From: Achromobacter aegrifaciens
GTDB taxonomy: Bacteria > Pseudomonadota > Gammaproteobacteria > Burkholderiales > Burkholderiaceae_B
Length of the DNA stretch: 64,000 nucleotides
NCBI RefSeq assembly: GCF_902859735.1
Contig: NZ_CADIJY010000005.1
Location: forward strand, 62,001-126,000
Direction of reading: 5' to 3'
The position numbers and the translations under genes were made by a program. Each line of letters opens with the position of its first letter. Position 1 is the first letter of the stretch. The notes below the pieces were generated by a model that had not been told where the DNA came from, ran no database searches, and saw nothing but the letters and a program-made list of their open reading frames with translations. Positions 34,481-45,515 of the stretch are shown piece after piece.

Positions 34481-34508
34481 GCAGAGAGAACGAACGTCAC
34501 GCAATAGC

Positions 34509-34547
34509 GCTTTCCGGTTCCCGCGGGACCGGAAAGCTTTTTCTTTT
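34509..34547 (+). terminator. Terminator after the MHS transporter gene
   Basis: GCTTTCCGGT at 34509-34518 pairs with ACCGGAAAGC at 34528-34537, capped by TCCC/GGG, and is followed by a T-rich run. It lies just before the amidase start, so the amidase may depend on read-through or a hidden promoter. Confidence 0.85.
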
Positions 34548-34550
34548 CCG

Positions 34551-35987
34551 ATGAGACCCATGCCAGCACTAGACACCGCCCTGCACTTCCAAGACGCCCA
34601 GGCCCTGGCCGGCGCCATCCGCCGGCGCGAACTGAGTTCGCGCCAGGTCACCACCCACTTCCTCGACCGCATCGAGCGCGCCCCCGCGCTGGCCGCCTAC
34701 AGTGAAGTCACGGCCGAGCGCGCGCTGGCCCAGGCCGACGCCGCCGACCGCCTGCTGGCCGCGGGCATTGTGCTGGGTCCCCTGCACGGCGTGCCCGTGG
34801 CGGTGAAGGACAGCGTGCAATGGGACGGCGTCAGCGCCAGCCTGGGTTCGCTTGCCTTGCAAGGCCGGATCAGCGGTGAAACGGCGGTGCCGCTGCACAA
34901 GCTGGCCGCCCAAGGCATGGTGGTGCTGGGCAAGACCCGCATGACCGAGTTCGCCTTTGGCCTGTCGGGCCAGAACCCCACCCAAGGCACGGCGCGCAAC
35001 CCTTGGGACGCGCAGACGGCGCGCGCGCCGGGCGGCTCGTCCAGCGGCGCCGGCGTGGCCGTGGCCGCGGGCCTGGCGCCGCTGGCGCTGGGTGGCGACA
35101 CCGGCGGCTCGGTGCGCGCGCCGGCGGCTCTGAATGGCCTGGTGGGCTACAAGCCGTCCACCGGCGTGATCAGCCGCGCCGGCTGTCTGCCCTTGTCGGA
35201 CACGCTGGACGTACTGGGTCCGATCACACGCACGGTGGCGGATGCCCGGCTGCTCACCCGACTGCTGGCCGGCCCCGACATCGGCGACGCGGCCACGCTG
35301 GAATTTCCCGCAAGCGCCATCGCCGCCTTGCGCCAGCCCACCGCGCGCGCCCCCGGTCCGGTGGCGGTACTGGCGCCCGACGCCTGGCCCGCTTCCTTGG
35401 CCGACGCCGGCCTGCGGGCCTGGCGCGAAGCCGAGGAAAACCTGGCGCGGGCCGGCTACACGCCCACGCCCTGGCATCCGCCCGCGGCCCTGTCCTTTGC
35501 CCGCATGGCCGACGACAACTCGCTGGTGCTGGCCTATGAGGCCTACCGCTATTACGGCGCGCTGGCCGAAGACCCGGCCACGCCGCTGTGGGAAGTGGTG
35601 CGCAAGCGCATCGCGGCCGGCGGCCGGATCGCGCAGGCCGACTACGAAGCCGCGCTGCAACGCCGCGCCGCCGACATGGCCGCGTTCGCGCAAGCGATGC
35701 AAGGCCTGGACGCCCTGCTGATGCCCGCCTGCGACCAGGCCGCGCAAGCGCTGGACGCCGACGATACGCGCCACGCCGGACTGGGCAAGCTGCTGCGTCC
35801 CGCCAACTTCCTGGGCGCGGCCGCCATCTCGCTGCCCGTGGGCTTCGATGCCGAAGGCATGCCCATGGCGGTGCAATTGCTGGCGCCGGCAGGCGGCGAC
35901 GCGGCAATGCTGGATTGCGCCGCGGCGCTGGAGCCGGTGCTGGCGCCTAAGCTGCGCCGGCCCGATCTGTCGGCCTGGGGACTGTAA
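34551..35987 (+). CDS. Amidase signature family enzyme
   Basis: This 478-residue amidohydrolase carries the Ser-cisSer-Lys triad: Lys86 in PVAVKDSV, Ser163 in APGGSSSGAGVA, and Ser187 in GGDTGGSVRAPAALNGLVGYKPS. The architecture is that of GatA-like amidases, but there are no gatB or gatC genes nearby, so it is probably a stand-alone amidase for small amides or carbamates. ATG 34551 or 34560 are possible starts with weak ribosome binding sites. Its position right after a terminator implies separate control or attenuation. Confidence 0.88.
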   Translation: MRPMPALDTALHFQDAQALAGAIRRRELSSRQVTTHFLDRIERAPALAAYSEVTAERALAQADAADRLLAAGIVLGPLHGVPVAVKDSVQWDGVSASLGSLALQGRISGETAVPLHKLAAQGMVVLGKTRMTEFAFGLSGQNPTQGTARNPWDAQTARAPGGSSSGAGVAVAAGLAPLALGGDTGGSVRAPAALNGLVGYKPSTGVISRAGCLPLSDTLDVLGPITRTVADARLLTRLLAGPDIGDAATLEFPASAIAALRQPTARAPGPVAVLAPDAWPASLADAGLRAWREAEENLARAGYTPTPWHPPAALSFARMADDNSLVLAYEAYRYYGALAEDPATPLWEVVRKRIAAGGRIAQADYEAALQRRAADMAAFAQAMQGLDALLMPACDQAAQALDADDTRHAGLGKLLRPANFLGAAAISLPVGFDAEGMPMAVQLLAPAGGDAAMLDCAAALEPVLAPKLRRPDLSAWGL

Positions 35988-36004
35988 GGTCCCTGCCGCA
36001 ATGA

Positions 36005-36036
36005 AAAAGCCCCCGCGTTTTTTCGCGGGGGCTTTT
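36005..36036. terminator. Bidirectional terminator between the amidase gene and metK
   Basis: AAAAGCCCCCGCG at 36005-36017 pairs perfectly with CGCGGGGGCTTTT at 36024-36036 around a T6 loop. A/T runs on both sides allow termination of both convergent genes. Confidence 0.92.
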
Positions 36037-36057
36037 CTTATTCAAGCGCCAGGAAGG

Positions 36058-37221
<1,164 letters not shown>

Positions 37222-37499
37222 AGATGCGTCCTTGGTGGCCGGCGTTGCCGGCGCATAGGTTCACGAGGCGCGTTGCACCCCTGACCGCAAGACATACGCA
37301 AATCTGGGCGCGACGCTTTAGCGGATTTGGCAAGAGGCGCGCAAAGCGCTGTACCCTTGCCGTCGCCCCGCAAGTTGTCGGTTAACTCGGCGACTGCGCT
37401 ATTTTAAGCGAAAATGCGGTTCTGCCGCCAAAGCTGGGGGACGTATGCATATAGCCCCAGACCCAGGCGCACTTTCTGTCCGTCCCATTTTTCTGCCGC
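37222..37499. promoter_or_regulatory. Divergent spacer between metK and the lipid A acyltransferase genes
   Basis: The 278-bp region should carry the metK promoter (a TAAAAT hexamer on the - strand, 37406-37401, within the small dyad CGCTTAAAATAGCG) and the promoter for the + strand genes. Nothing matched the SAM riboswitch classes I know. No ORF is supported. Confidence 0.35.
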
Positions 37500-38366
37500 A
37501 TGCTGCTCTTCCTGTTCAGATCATTCGCCGCCCTGCCCCTTTCCGTCGCGCATGCCGTGGGGCGGCTGGCCGGGCGTGCGATCTACGCCTGGCCGGGCAA
37601 GTATCGCCGGCGGCTGCAGGCCAACGCGGCCCAGGCCGGCTACCCCGATCCGGCCTTCGCGCGACGCGCGGCGGGCGAAATCGGCGCCATGATCCTGGAG
37701 AGCCCGCGGGTCTGGTTCCGCAATGAACAAAGCCTGGCCCAGGTGATCTCGGACGACAACGACGTGGTCAGCGCGGCCCGCGCCGAGAACCGCGGCATCC
37801 TGTTCCTGACGCCGCATCTGGGCTGCTTCGAGATCACCGCGCGCTACCTGGCCCGCCAGATGCCCATGACCGTCATGTTCCGGCCGCCGCGCAAGGACGT
37901 CCTGGCCCCGCTGCTGGAAACCGCGCGCAACACCTCGGCCGTCAACGCCGTGCCGGCCACCATGCAGGGAGTGCGCGAATTCGTGCGCGCCCTGCGCCGC
38001 GGCGAATCCGTCGGCATGCTGCCCGACCAGGCGCCCAGCGTGGGCGACGGCGTCTGGGCGCCGTTCTTCGGGCGCATGGCCTACACCATGACGCTCCCCG
38101 GCAAGCTGGCCACGCAGACGGGCGTGCCCATCATCCTGACCGCAGGCGAACGACTGCCGGGAGGCCGGGGCTGGCGCATCCACTATGTGCGCGTGCCCGA
38201 GCCGCTGCCCGCCGACGCCGCCGAGCAGGCCGCGCTGCTCAACGCCGCCATGGAAACGCTGATCCGCCGCTGCCCGGAGCAATACCTCTGGAGCTACAAC
38301 CGCTACAAGACGCCGCGCGGCGCGCCGCCGGCTCCCGCCGCCGACGCTGCTACTCCGGCAAGCTGA
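37500..38366 (+). CDS. Lipid A biosynthesis acyltransferase (LpxL/HtrB family), first copy
   Basis: This 288-residue inner-membrane enzyme adds a secondary acyl chain to lipid A. The catalytic HX4E motif is in TPHLGCFEITARYLA; FRPPRKDVLAPLLETAR, GVREFVRALRRGESVGMLPDQAPSVGDGVWAPFFGRMAYT and RCPEQYLWSYNRYKT complete the family pattern. An N-terminal hydrophobic stretch anchors it. It is followed 34 bp later by a second, divergent member. In Bordetella two such tandem enzymes add different chains; which does which here cannot be told. Confidence 0.92.
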   Translation: MLLFLFRSFAALPLSVAHAVGRLAGRAIYAWPGKYRRRLQANAAQAGYPDPAFARRAAGEIGAMILESPRVWFRNEQSLAQVISDDNDVVSAARAENRGILFLTPHLGCFEITARYLARQMPMTVMFRPPRKDVLAPLLETARNTSAVNAVPATMQGVREFVRALRRGESVGMLPDQAPSVGDGVWAPFFGRMAYTMTLPGKLATQTGVPIILTAGERLPGGRGWRIHYVRVPEPLPADAAEQAALLNAAMETLIRRCPEQYLWSYNRYKTPRGAPPAPAADAATPAS

Positions 38367-38400
38367 ACCACCGCGCCCTGTCCGCTCCCTATTACCGACC

Positions 38401-39291
38401 ATGACTGATTTCAAAACGCGCGCGCTGACATCCCTGTTGAAATGGTTCGGCCGCATCAAGCCGTCGACCCGGCAGCGCATCGGCGCAACCCTGGGCTGGC
38501 TGGCCCCGCGGCTGGCCAAGTCGCGCGCCCGCATCGTGCGCCGCAATCTGGAACTGTGCTTTCCCGACCAGCCGGAACACGTGCGCGAACAGTGGGTCGC
38601 GGACCATTTCCGCGCGCTGGCGCAATCCATCGTCGACCGCGGCGTGCTCTGGTACGGCACGCCCGAAGCCATCAAAGACATGGTTACGCAAACTGGCGCG
38701 GACCGCATCAACGCGCTGACCGCGCAGGGCCGCCCGGTCATCCTGCTGGCGCCCCATTTCATCGGGCTGGACGCGGCCGCGACGCGGCTCACCATGGAGG
38801 TGCCCAGCGCCGCCACCATGTACACGCCCCAAAGCGATCCCCAGGTCGACGCCATCGTGGCCGCCGGCCGCAAGCGCTTCAACGAGGTCTTTCTGGTCAG
38901 CCGCAAGGACGGCGTGCGCGACCTGATCCGCCACCTGCGTGAGCCCCGCCCCGTCTACTACCTGCCGGACATGGACTTCGGCCGCCAGGGCGCCACCTTC
39001 GCGCCGTTCTTCGGCGTGCCTGCGGCGACGTTGCTCGCCACCGCCCAGCTGGCCAAGAAATGGGATGCCGCCGTGCTGCCCATCCTGGACTTCTGGAACC
39101 CGGATACCGGCCGCTACCACGTCGAAGTGCTGCCGCCGCTGGCCGACTTCCCCGGGACCGAATCGCTGGAAGACGCCACCGCGCGCCTGAACCGCGAGCT
39201 GGAATCCTGGGTGCGCCGCTGCCCCAGCCAGTACTACTGGGTCCATCGCCGCTTCAAGACCCGTCCGCCGGGCGAACCCAAACTCTACTGA
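38401..39291 (+). CDS. Lipid A biosynthesis acyltransferase (LpxL/HtrB family), second copy
   Basis: This 296-residue paralogue of the upstream enzyme has an HX4D motif (APHFIGLDAAATRL) instead of HX4E. Other conserved parts are RIVRRNLELCFPDQPEHVR, YTPQSDPQVDAIVAAGRKRF, YYLPDMDFGRQGATFAPFFGVPAAT and RCPSQYYWVHRRFKTRPPGEPKLY. The difference in the catalytic acid suggests the two enzymes have different acyl or acceptor preferences. It lies in one transcription unit with the first copy and probably dapF. Confidence 0.93.
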   Translation: MTDFKTRALTSLLKWFGRIKPSTRQRIGATLGWLAPRLAKSRARIVRRNLELCFPDQPEHVREQWVADHFRALAQSIVDRGVLWYGTPEAIKDMVTQTGADRINALTAQGRPVILLAPHFIGLDAAATRLTMEVPSAATMYTPQSDPQVDAIVAAGRKRFNEVFLVSRKDGVRDLIRHLREPRPVYYLPDMDFGRQGATFAPFFGVPAATLLATAQLAKKWDAAVLPILDFWNPDTGRYHVEVLPPLADFPGTESLEDATARLNRELESWVRRCPSQYYWVHRRFKTRPPGEPKLY

Positions 39292-39330
39292 GTCCGCAGC
39301 TCGCGCCCCAATATGGGCGATAATCCAGTG

Positions 39331-40224
39331 ATGAACTGGAACTTCACCAAAATGCATGGCGCGGGCAACGATTTCGTCGTGCTCGACGGGGTCCGCCAGA
39401 CCATCGAAATGACGCCCGAGCGCGCCCGCGCCTTGGGCGACCGGCATTTCGGCATCGGCGCCGACCAGATCCTCCTGGTCGAACGCGCGACCCGGCCCGA
39501 TGCCGATTTCCGTTACCGCATTTTCAATTCCGACGGCAGCGAGGTCGAGCACTGCGGCAATGGCGCGCGCTGCTTCGTGCGCTTCGTGCACGAGCAGGGC
39601 CTGTCCGACCGCAACCCGCTGCGCGCCGAAATCGCCACCGGCATCCTGGTGCTGGATCAGGGCGACGACGAGCAGGTCACCGTCGACATGGGCAGCACGC
39701 GCTTCGAGCCCGCCGCGCTGCCGTTCGACACCGCTGGCCTCGCCTCGCGGGTCGAAGGCCAGGACACGCTGTGGGAACTGGAACTGGACGCGCCCGCCGG
39801 CCTGCCGCGCACCGTCGCGCTGTCCGCCGTGGCGATTTCCAATCCGCACGCCGTGCAGGTGGTGGACGACGTCGACACCGCGCCCGTGTCCGTTCTCGGT
39901 CCCCTGATCGAAACCCATCCGCGCTTCCCGCGCCGCGTCAACGCCGGCTTCATGCAGATCGTGGATCGCAACAACATCCGCCTGCGCGTGTTCGAACGCG
40001 GCGCCGGCGAAACCCTGGCCTGCGGCACGGGCGCCTGCGCCGCCGTCGCGGCCGGCATCCGCCGCGGCCTGCTGGACTCGCCGGTGCGCGTGCAAGCGCG
40101 CGGCGGCGTGCTGACCGTCGCCTGGAACGGCGAGCAATTGCGCATGACCGGCCCTGCCGAGTCCGTCTTCACGGGGCAGGTCGATATCGACAAGCTCGTC
40201 TTCTCCATGGGGCTGAACCGATAA
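39331..40224 (+). CDS. dapF: Diaminopimelate epimerase
   Basis: This 297-residue PLP-independent epimerase converts LL- to meso-diaminopimelate for lysine and peptidoglycan. [20 protein letters not shown] opens the protein; the two catalytic cysteines are in [16 protein letters not shown] and [17 protein letters not shown] 39331 matches the normal N-terminus; an upstream in-frame ATG at 39313 is unlikely. It leads the conserved trio dapF, DUF484, xerC. Confidence 0.96.
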   Translation: MNWNFTKMHGAGNDFVVLDGVRQTIEMTPERARALGDRHFGIGADQILLVERATRPDADFRYRIFNSDGSEVEHCGNGARCFVRFVHEQGLSDRNPLRAEIATGILVLDQGDDEQVTVDMGSTRFEPAALPFDTAGLASRVEGQDTLWELELDAPAGLPRTVALSAVAISNPHAVQVVDDVDTAPVSVLGPLIETHPRFPRRVNAGFMQIVDRNNIRLRVFERGAGETLACGTGACAAVAAGIRRGLLDSPVRVQARGGVLTVAWNGEQLRMTGPAESVFTGQVDIDKLVFSMGLNR

Positions 40225-40227
40225 GCC

Positions 40228-40905
40228 ATGACTGATACCGCTATTAACGCTCAGGACGTCGCTGATTTCCTGCAAGAGAACCCCGGCTTCTTCGACGATC
40301 ACGCTGACGTCTTCGCCACGTTGCAGGTGCCGCATCCGCATGGCTCGCGCGCCATTTCGCTGGGCGAACGCCAGATCCTGACGCTGCGCGAGCGCAACCG
40401 CGAACTCGAATGGCGCCTGAACGAACTCGTGCGCAACGCCACCGCCAACGAAAGCATCGGCACCCATGTGGCCAAGTGGTGCTGCCGCCTGCTGTCCGAA
40501 TGCGATCCGCAGCATGTACCAGGCGAAATCGCCCTGGGGCTGGCCGAACAATTCGAGCTGAACCATGTGGCGCTGCGCCTGTGGGACCTGTCGGAACTGC
40601 CCGCAACCGGCTACGGCGAACCCGTCACGCAGGACGTACGCACCTTTACCGACAGCCTGAAGACGCCGTACTGCGGCACCGACACCGAATTCGAAGCGGC
40701 CGGCTGGCTGGATGCCAAGCCCAAGTCGCTGGCGCTGGTGCCGCTACGCCTGGAAGCGGACGGCCCCGCCGTCGGCCTGCTGGTGCTGGGTTCGGACGAC
40801 GCCGAGCGCTTCACGCCTGAAATGGGCACGACCTTCCTGGAATCCATTGGCCAGCTGGCTTCCGCGGCGCTGCATCGGCTGAATCCGGCCTCGCCCAAGG
40901 CCTAG
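40228..40905 (+). CDS. DUF484 family protein
   Basis: This 225-residue protein has the DUF484 layout: an N-terminal VADFLQENPGFFDDHADVFATLQVPHPHGSRAISLGERQILTLRERNRELEWRLNELV with a coiled coil, then a GAF-like C-terminal domain (LALVPLRLEADGPAVGLLVLGSDDAERFTPEMGTTFLESIGQLASAAL). It begins 3 bp after dapF and is followed immediately by xerC, the arrangement seen in many proteobacteria. A regulatory or signalling role is assumed; no biochemical function is established. Confidence 0.9.
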   Translation: MTDTAINAQDVADFLQENPGFFDDHADVFATLQVPHPHGSRAISLGERQILTLRERNRELEWRLNELVRNATANESIGTHVAKWCCRLLSECDPQHVPGEIALGLAEQFELNHVALRLWDLSELPATGYGEPVTQDVRTFTDSLKTPYCGTDTEFEAAGWLDAKPKSLALVPLRLEADGPAVGLLVLGSDDAERFTPEMGTTFLESIGQLASAALHRLNPASPKA

Positions 40906-40907
40906 CG

Positions 40908-41921
40908 GTGACACGGGCGGACGCCATGCCGACAGCCACGCAAGCGCAAGACGCGGCCCCGCCCGATACTCCCCTGCCGGACGCCATGAGCGCCTGGCTG
41001 CGCCATCTGGAAACCAACCGGCGCTACTCGCCCCACACACTGGACGGCTATCGCCGCGAACTGCATTTCCTGCGCGAACTTGCCGAGCAGGCCAAGCTGC
41101 CGCTGGACAAGATCGGCAACGGCCACATCCGCCAGTTCGTGGCGCGCCTGCATGCCCAGGGCCGCGGGCCCCGCAGCCTGGCGCGCACGCTGGCGGCCTG
41201 GCGTGGCTTCTATCAATGGTGGGCCCCGGCCATCGAGCTGGCCGGCAATCCGGTGGCCGGCGTGCGCGCCCCCAAGGCGCCGCGCGGCCTGCCCAAGGCC
41301 CTGTCCGTGGAGCAGACCCAGGCCTTGCTGGACCGCGCGCCCGCGCAAGTGGCGAACGAACCCGCGGCGCTGCGCGACCAGGCCATGTTCGAACTGCTCT
41401 ATTCCAGCGGCCTGCGGCTGTCGGAGCTGGTCGGGCTGGACCTGCGCTATGAACGCTCCGGCAATTACGAATCGCGCGGCTGGCTGAGCCTGGAAGAGGC
41501 CGAGGTCATCGTGCTGGGCAAGGGCGGCAAGCGCCGCTCGGTGCCGGTGGGCCAGGCGGCTCTGGCCGCCCTGCGCAAATGGATCGCGGCGCGCCCGCAG
41601 CTCACGCCCTTCACGGCGCAGCCCGAGGACGCAGCCGCGTTGTTCCTGGGCGCGCGCGGTCGGCGCATCTCGCCGCGCGTGGTGCAGCTGCAGCTCGCGC
41701 GCATCGCGCAGCAGGCCGGCGTGCCCACGCACGTGCACCCGCACGTGCTGCGCCACAGCTTCGCCAGCCATGTGCTGCAATCCGCGCAGGACCTGCGCGC
41801 GGTGCAGGAAATGCTGGGCCACGCCAACATCTCCACCACGCAGATCTATACGCGGCTGGATTTCCAGCACCTGGCCCGCGCCTACGACCAGGCGCATCCT
41901 CGGGCCGGACGCAAATCCTGA
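40908..41921 (+). CDS. xerC: Site-specific tyrosine recombinase
   Basis: This 337-residue recombinase resolves chromosome dimers at dif together with XerD. The core-binding domain (WLRHLETNRRYSPHTLDGYRRELHFL) is followed by the catalytic domain with Arg in YSSGLRLSELVGL, Lys in LGKGGKRRSVPV, HVLRHSFASH, HANISTTQIYTRLDF with the nucleophile Tyr. The start is GTG 40908, two bases after the DUF484 stop, or ATG 40926. The N-terminal 20 residues are low complexity. A role as XerC rather than XerD is assigned from the dapF-DUF484 neighbourhood. Confidence 0.93.
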   Translation: MTRADAMPTATQAQDAAPPDTPLPDAMSAWLRHLETNRRYSPHTLDGYRRELHFLRELAEQAKLPLDKIGNGHIRQFVARLHAQGRGPRSLARTLAAWRGFYQWWAPAIELAGNPVAGVRAPKAPRGLPKALSVEQTQALLDRAPAQVANEPAALRDQAMFELLYSSGLRLSELVGLDLRYERSGNYESRGWLSLEEAEVIVLGKGGKRRSVPVGQAALAALRKWIAARPQLTPFTAQPEDAAALFLGARGRRISPRVVQLQLARIAQQAGVPTHVHPHVLRHSFASHVLQSAQDLRAVQEMLGHANISTTQIYTRLDFQHLARAYDQAHPRAGRKS

Positions 41922-41923
41922 AC

Positions 41924-41939
41924 GCGTCGGGTCCGACGC
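41924..41939. terminator. Hairpin between convergent xerC and the nickel/cobalt permease gene
   Basis: GCGTCGG-GT-CCGACGC forms a perfect 7-bp arm palindrome just after the xerC stop codon. No strong T-run follows, so termination efficiency is uncertain. Confidence 0.45.
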
Positions 41940-41979
41940 ATTCTGGTGAAACAGCTACGCAAATTCGCGCGACCGTTCC

Positions 41980-42987
41980 CTAGCCACCTCCCGCGATCAC
42001 GCCGCCCAGCAGCATCACCCCCAGCAACAGCACCGCCAGTGCCGCCAGCGCTTCCACGCCATAGCGCAGGCGCGCCGCGCCAACACCGGACAGCCGGCTG
42101 CCGACGCGCGTGGCCGCGCCCCCGGCCGCAACCGCCAGGCACGCCAGCGCCGCCACCGTCAGTCCGGTACCCAGGCCCATCGCCAGGGCCGAAGCCACGC
42201 CGGCCAGAAAAAAGCCCTGCGCCAGCGCGAACACCAGCACGATCAACGCGCCGCTGCACGGGCGCAAGCCCACGGCCAGGATCGCCGTTGCCGCGCGACG
42301 CCAGTTCAACGGGCCAGACACCTGCGCCGGCGCGGGCACATGTGCGTGGCCGCATCCGCAATCGTGATCGTGATCGTGGTGATGATGGTGAGTGTGCTCA
42401 TGTCCATGCCCATGGCCGTGCTCTGGCATCGACCCCGTAGACGCCCGTCCAGCACGGGTCCGCAACAGCGGACGAACCGCCTTGACCCACACCAGCCACA
42501 TGCCCAACAAGGTCACCAGCGCATAGGAGCCGAGTTCCAGCCAGCGCGTCGCGTTGTTCATCGTGGCCGCGGTGGCGTTGAAGATCAGCGCCAACACCGC
42601 CACCAGCGCAATCGCCACCAACGCCTGGATCAGCGCGGACGCCAGCGCCAGCAGCGCGCCGTTGCGCGCGGTCTGGCGGTTGGCCAGCACGTAGGAAGAG
42701 ATCACGGCCTTGCCATGTCCCGGCCCCAGGGCATGGAGTACGCCATAGGCAAAGGACAGGCCGATCAAGGCCCAGGCCGCGCCGCCTTCGGCCTGCCAGG
42801 CGCGCACCGCGCCCGTCAGCTGCCGGTAGAAATGGCTTTGCCAGACCGCTACCTGACCAAAGAAGCCGGCCAGCCAACCCGGCCCGCCCGCGCCCGCCCC
42901 GCTCTCCGGCACGCCGAAGGGGTGCGCGCCCTGGGCCGCGGCCGCGCCCGCACCGCCCAGCAGCAGCACGGCCAGCAGCGCGAGCAT
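41980..42987 (-). CDS. Nickel/cobalt (or zinc) permease, RcnA/NicO-like, with His-rich loop
   Basis: This 335-residue polytopic membrane protein belongs to the NicO/RcnA family (COG2215). It shows LSFAYGVLHALGPGHGKAVISSYVL with the conserved HX4D-like metal motif region, a large histidine-rich loop (EHGHGHGHEHTHHHHHDHDHDCGCGHAH) around residues 189-216, and AVGLRPCSGALIVLVFALAQGFFLAG. A signal-like helix precedes a periplasmic segment. ATG 42987 overlaps the stop of the DUF1007 gene by one base (TAATG). Its place at the end of the znuCBA operon suggests a zinc-linked role rather than simple Ni/Co efflux. Confidence 0.85.
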   Translation of the reverse strand: MLALLAVLLLGGAGAAAAQGAHPFGVPESGAGAGGPGWLAGFFGQVAVWQSHFYRQLTGAVRAWQAEGGAAWALIGLSFAYGVLHALGPGHGKAVISSYVLANRQTARNGALLALASALIQALVAIALVAVLALIFNATAATMNNATRWLELGSYALVTLLGMWLVWVKAVRPLLRTRAGRASTGSMPEHGHGHGHEHTHHHHHDHDHDCGCGHAHVPAPAQVSGPLNWRRAATAILAVGLRPCSGALIVLVFALAQGFFLAGVASALAMGLGTGLTVAALACLAVAAGGAATRVGSRLSGVGAARLRYGVEALAALAVLLLGVMLLGGVIAGGG

Positions 42988-43630
42988 TACCCGCAACGCA
43001 CCTCGATGCGGTGCGTCAGCCCCTTGGTGATCGCAAAAAGCTCGTCCGGCAAGGCGTCCGGGTCGGCCGGGATCGCGGCCAATTGCTGCATGGTTTTCCA
43101 ATCCAGTTCCTTGGGCTTGCGGTAGGCGGACGTGCAGGTCTTGGCGCCCTGTCCGCCCAGCGATACCGCGCCGCTCTCATCGAAGGCGTAGGCCACGAAA
43201 TAGGTGGGATCGTAGATGTCCACCTGCGCGCCGCCTGCGTCCGGCGCCACTGGCGTGGCCAGCGGCAAAGTGAAGGACAGCGTCAGCCGCGTGGTCTTTG
43301 GGTTCCAGTCGACGCGCGCATCTTGCGGGGCCGCGAAAGCCAAGGTCTTGCCGTCCACGGTGACGCGGGTGAAGTAGTGCGAGATCGGTTCGCCCAACGC
43401 CTGCATCCAGTCCCGCGCCATGCCCTGCAGGATCTCGGGCGACAGCGAACCGTCCTTGCCCTTCTTCAATCCCTGCGTGGCGTAGGCGCCGAACATCTCG
43501 TCAAACAGCCAGACCTGCCGCACCGCCGTGATGCGCTGCTGTCCATCGATATCGATCGCCGCGCGGGCATCGATCCACATATGCGGGTGCGCGCTGGCGG
43601 CGCCTGCCGCCAGCAGCATCGCCGCCGCGG

Positions 43631-44626
<996 letters not shown>

Positions 44627-44648
44627 GGCGTATCTCCTATTGGATGAG

Positions 44649-45515
44649 TCAGGCGCGGCGCATGCGGCGTCGCGCCGGCAGCAGCCCGCCTTGCGGGCCG
44701 CCCACGATGGAAAACAGATAAAAGGCGCCGGCCGCCAGGATGATCGCGGGCGAGGCCGGCACATTGAAGTGGTACGAAATGAGCAGACCGGTCGTCGAGG
44801 CTGTCACGCCCAGTCCCGCGGCCAGCGGGATCTGGCGGGCGGCAGAGCGGACCCAGAAGCGCGCGGCGGCGGCCGGCAGCATCATGATGCCGACCACCAT
44901 CAACGTGCCCAGCACCTGAAAGCCCGCCACCAGGTTCACCACCACCAGCACCAGGAAAGCCATGTGGACCCAGCCTCCGCCGCCGCCGCTGGCGCGCAGG
45001 AAACCCGGGTCCAGGCATTCGGCCACCAGCAGCCGGTAGATCGCGGCCAACGCCAGGAGGGTCACGCTGGCCGTGGCCGTCACCAGCAGCAATGCCGCGT
45101 CGTCCAGCCCCAGCACCGTGCCGAACAACACGTGCAGCAGATCCATATTGGAGCCGCGCAGGGACACCAGCAGCACGCCCAGCCCCAGCGATATCAAATA
45201 GAACGCGGCAAAGCTGGCGTCCTCGCGCAGCGGCGTCATGCGCGCCACCAATCCCGCCAGCAACGCCACGGCCAGCCCCGTGACGATGCCGCCCAGCATC
45301 ATTGCGCCCAGCGACAGTCCGGCCAGCAGAAAGCCCGCCGCCACGCCTGGCAGGATGGCATGCGACATGGCATCGCCCATCAGGCTCATGCGCCGCAGCA
45401 CCAGGAACACGCCCAGCGGCGCCGCGCCCAGCGACAGGGCGCAGGCGCCGGCCAGCGCGCGTCGCATGAAACCGTAATCCAGGAAGGGCGACGCCACCCA
45501 TTGCGCCAGGCTCAT
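44649..45515 (-). CDS. znuB: Zinc ABC transporter permease
   Basis: This 288-residue inner-membrane permease has about eight hydrophobic helices. FLDYGFMRRALAGACALSLGAAPLGVFLVLRRMSLMGDAMSHAILPGVAAGFLL is the diagnostic start of the ZnuB/MntB family. It overlaps the znuC stop by four bases (ATGA) and precedes znuA by 22 bp. The last residues (LLPARRRMRRA) are basic and cytoplasmic. Confidence 0.94.
   Translation of the reverse strand: MSLAQWVASPFLDYGFMRRALAGACALSLGAAPLGVFLVLRRMSLMGDAMSHAILPGVAAGFLLAGLSLGAMMLGGIVTGLAVALLAGLVARMTPLREDASFAAFYLISLGLGVLLVSLRGSNMDLLHVLFGTVLGLDDAALLLVTATASVTLLALAAIYRLLVAECLDPGFLRASGGGGGWVHMAFLVLVVVNLVAGFQVLGTLMVVGIMMLPAAAARFWVRSAARQIPLAAGLGVTASTTGLLISYHFNVPASPAIILAAGAFYLFSIVGGPQGGLLPARRRMRRA

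Noticed and set aside
37222-37499. SAM riboswitch before metK
   Set aside because: None of the conserved cores of the SAM classes I know could be found in the leader.
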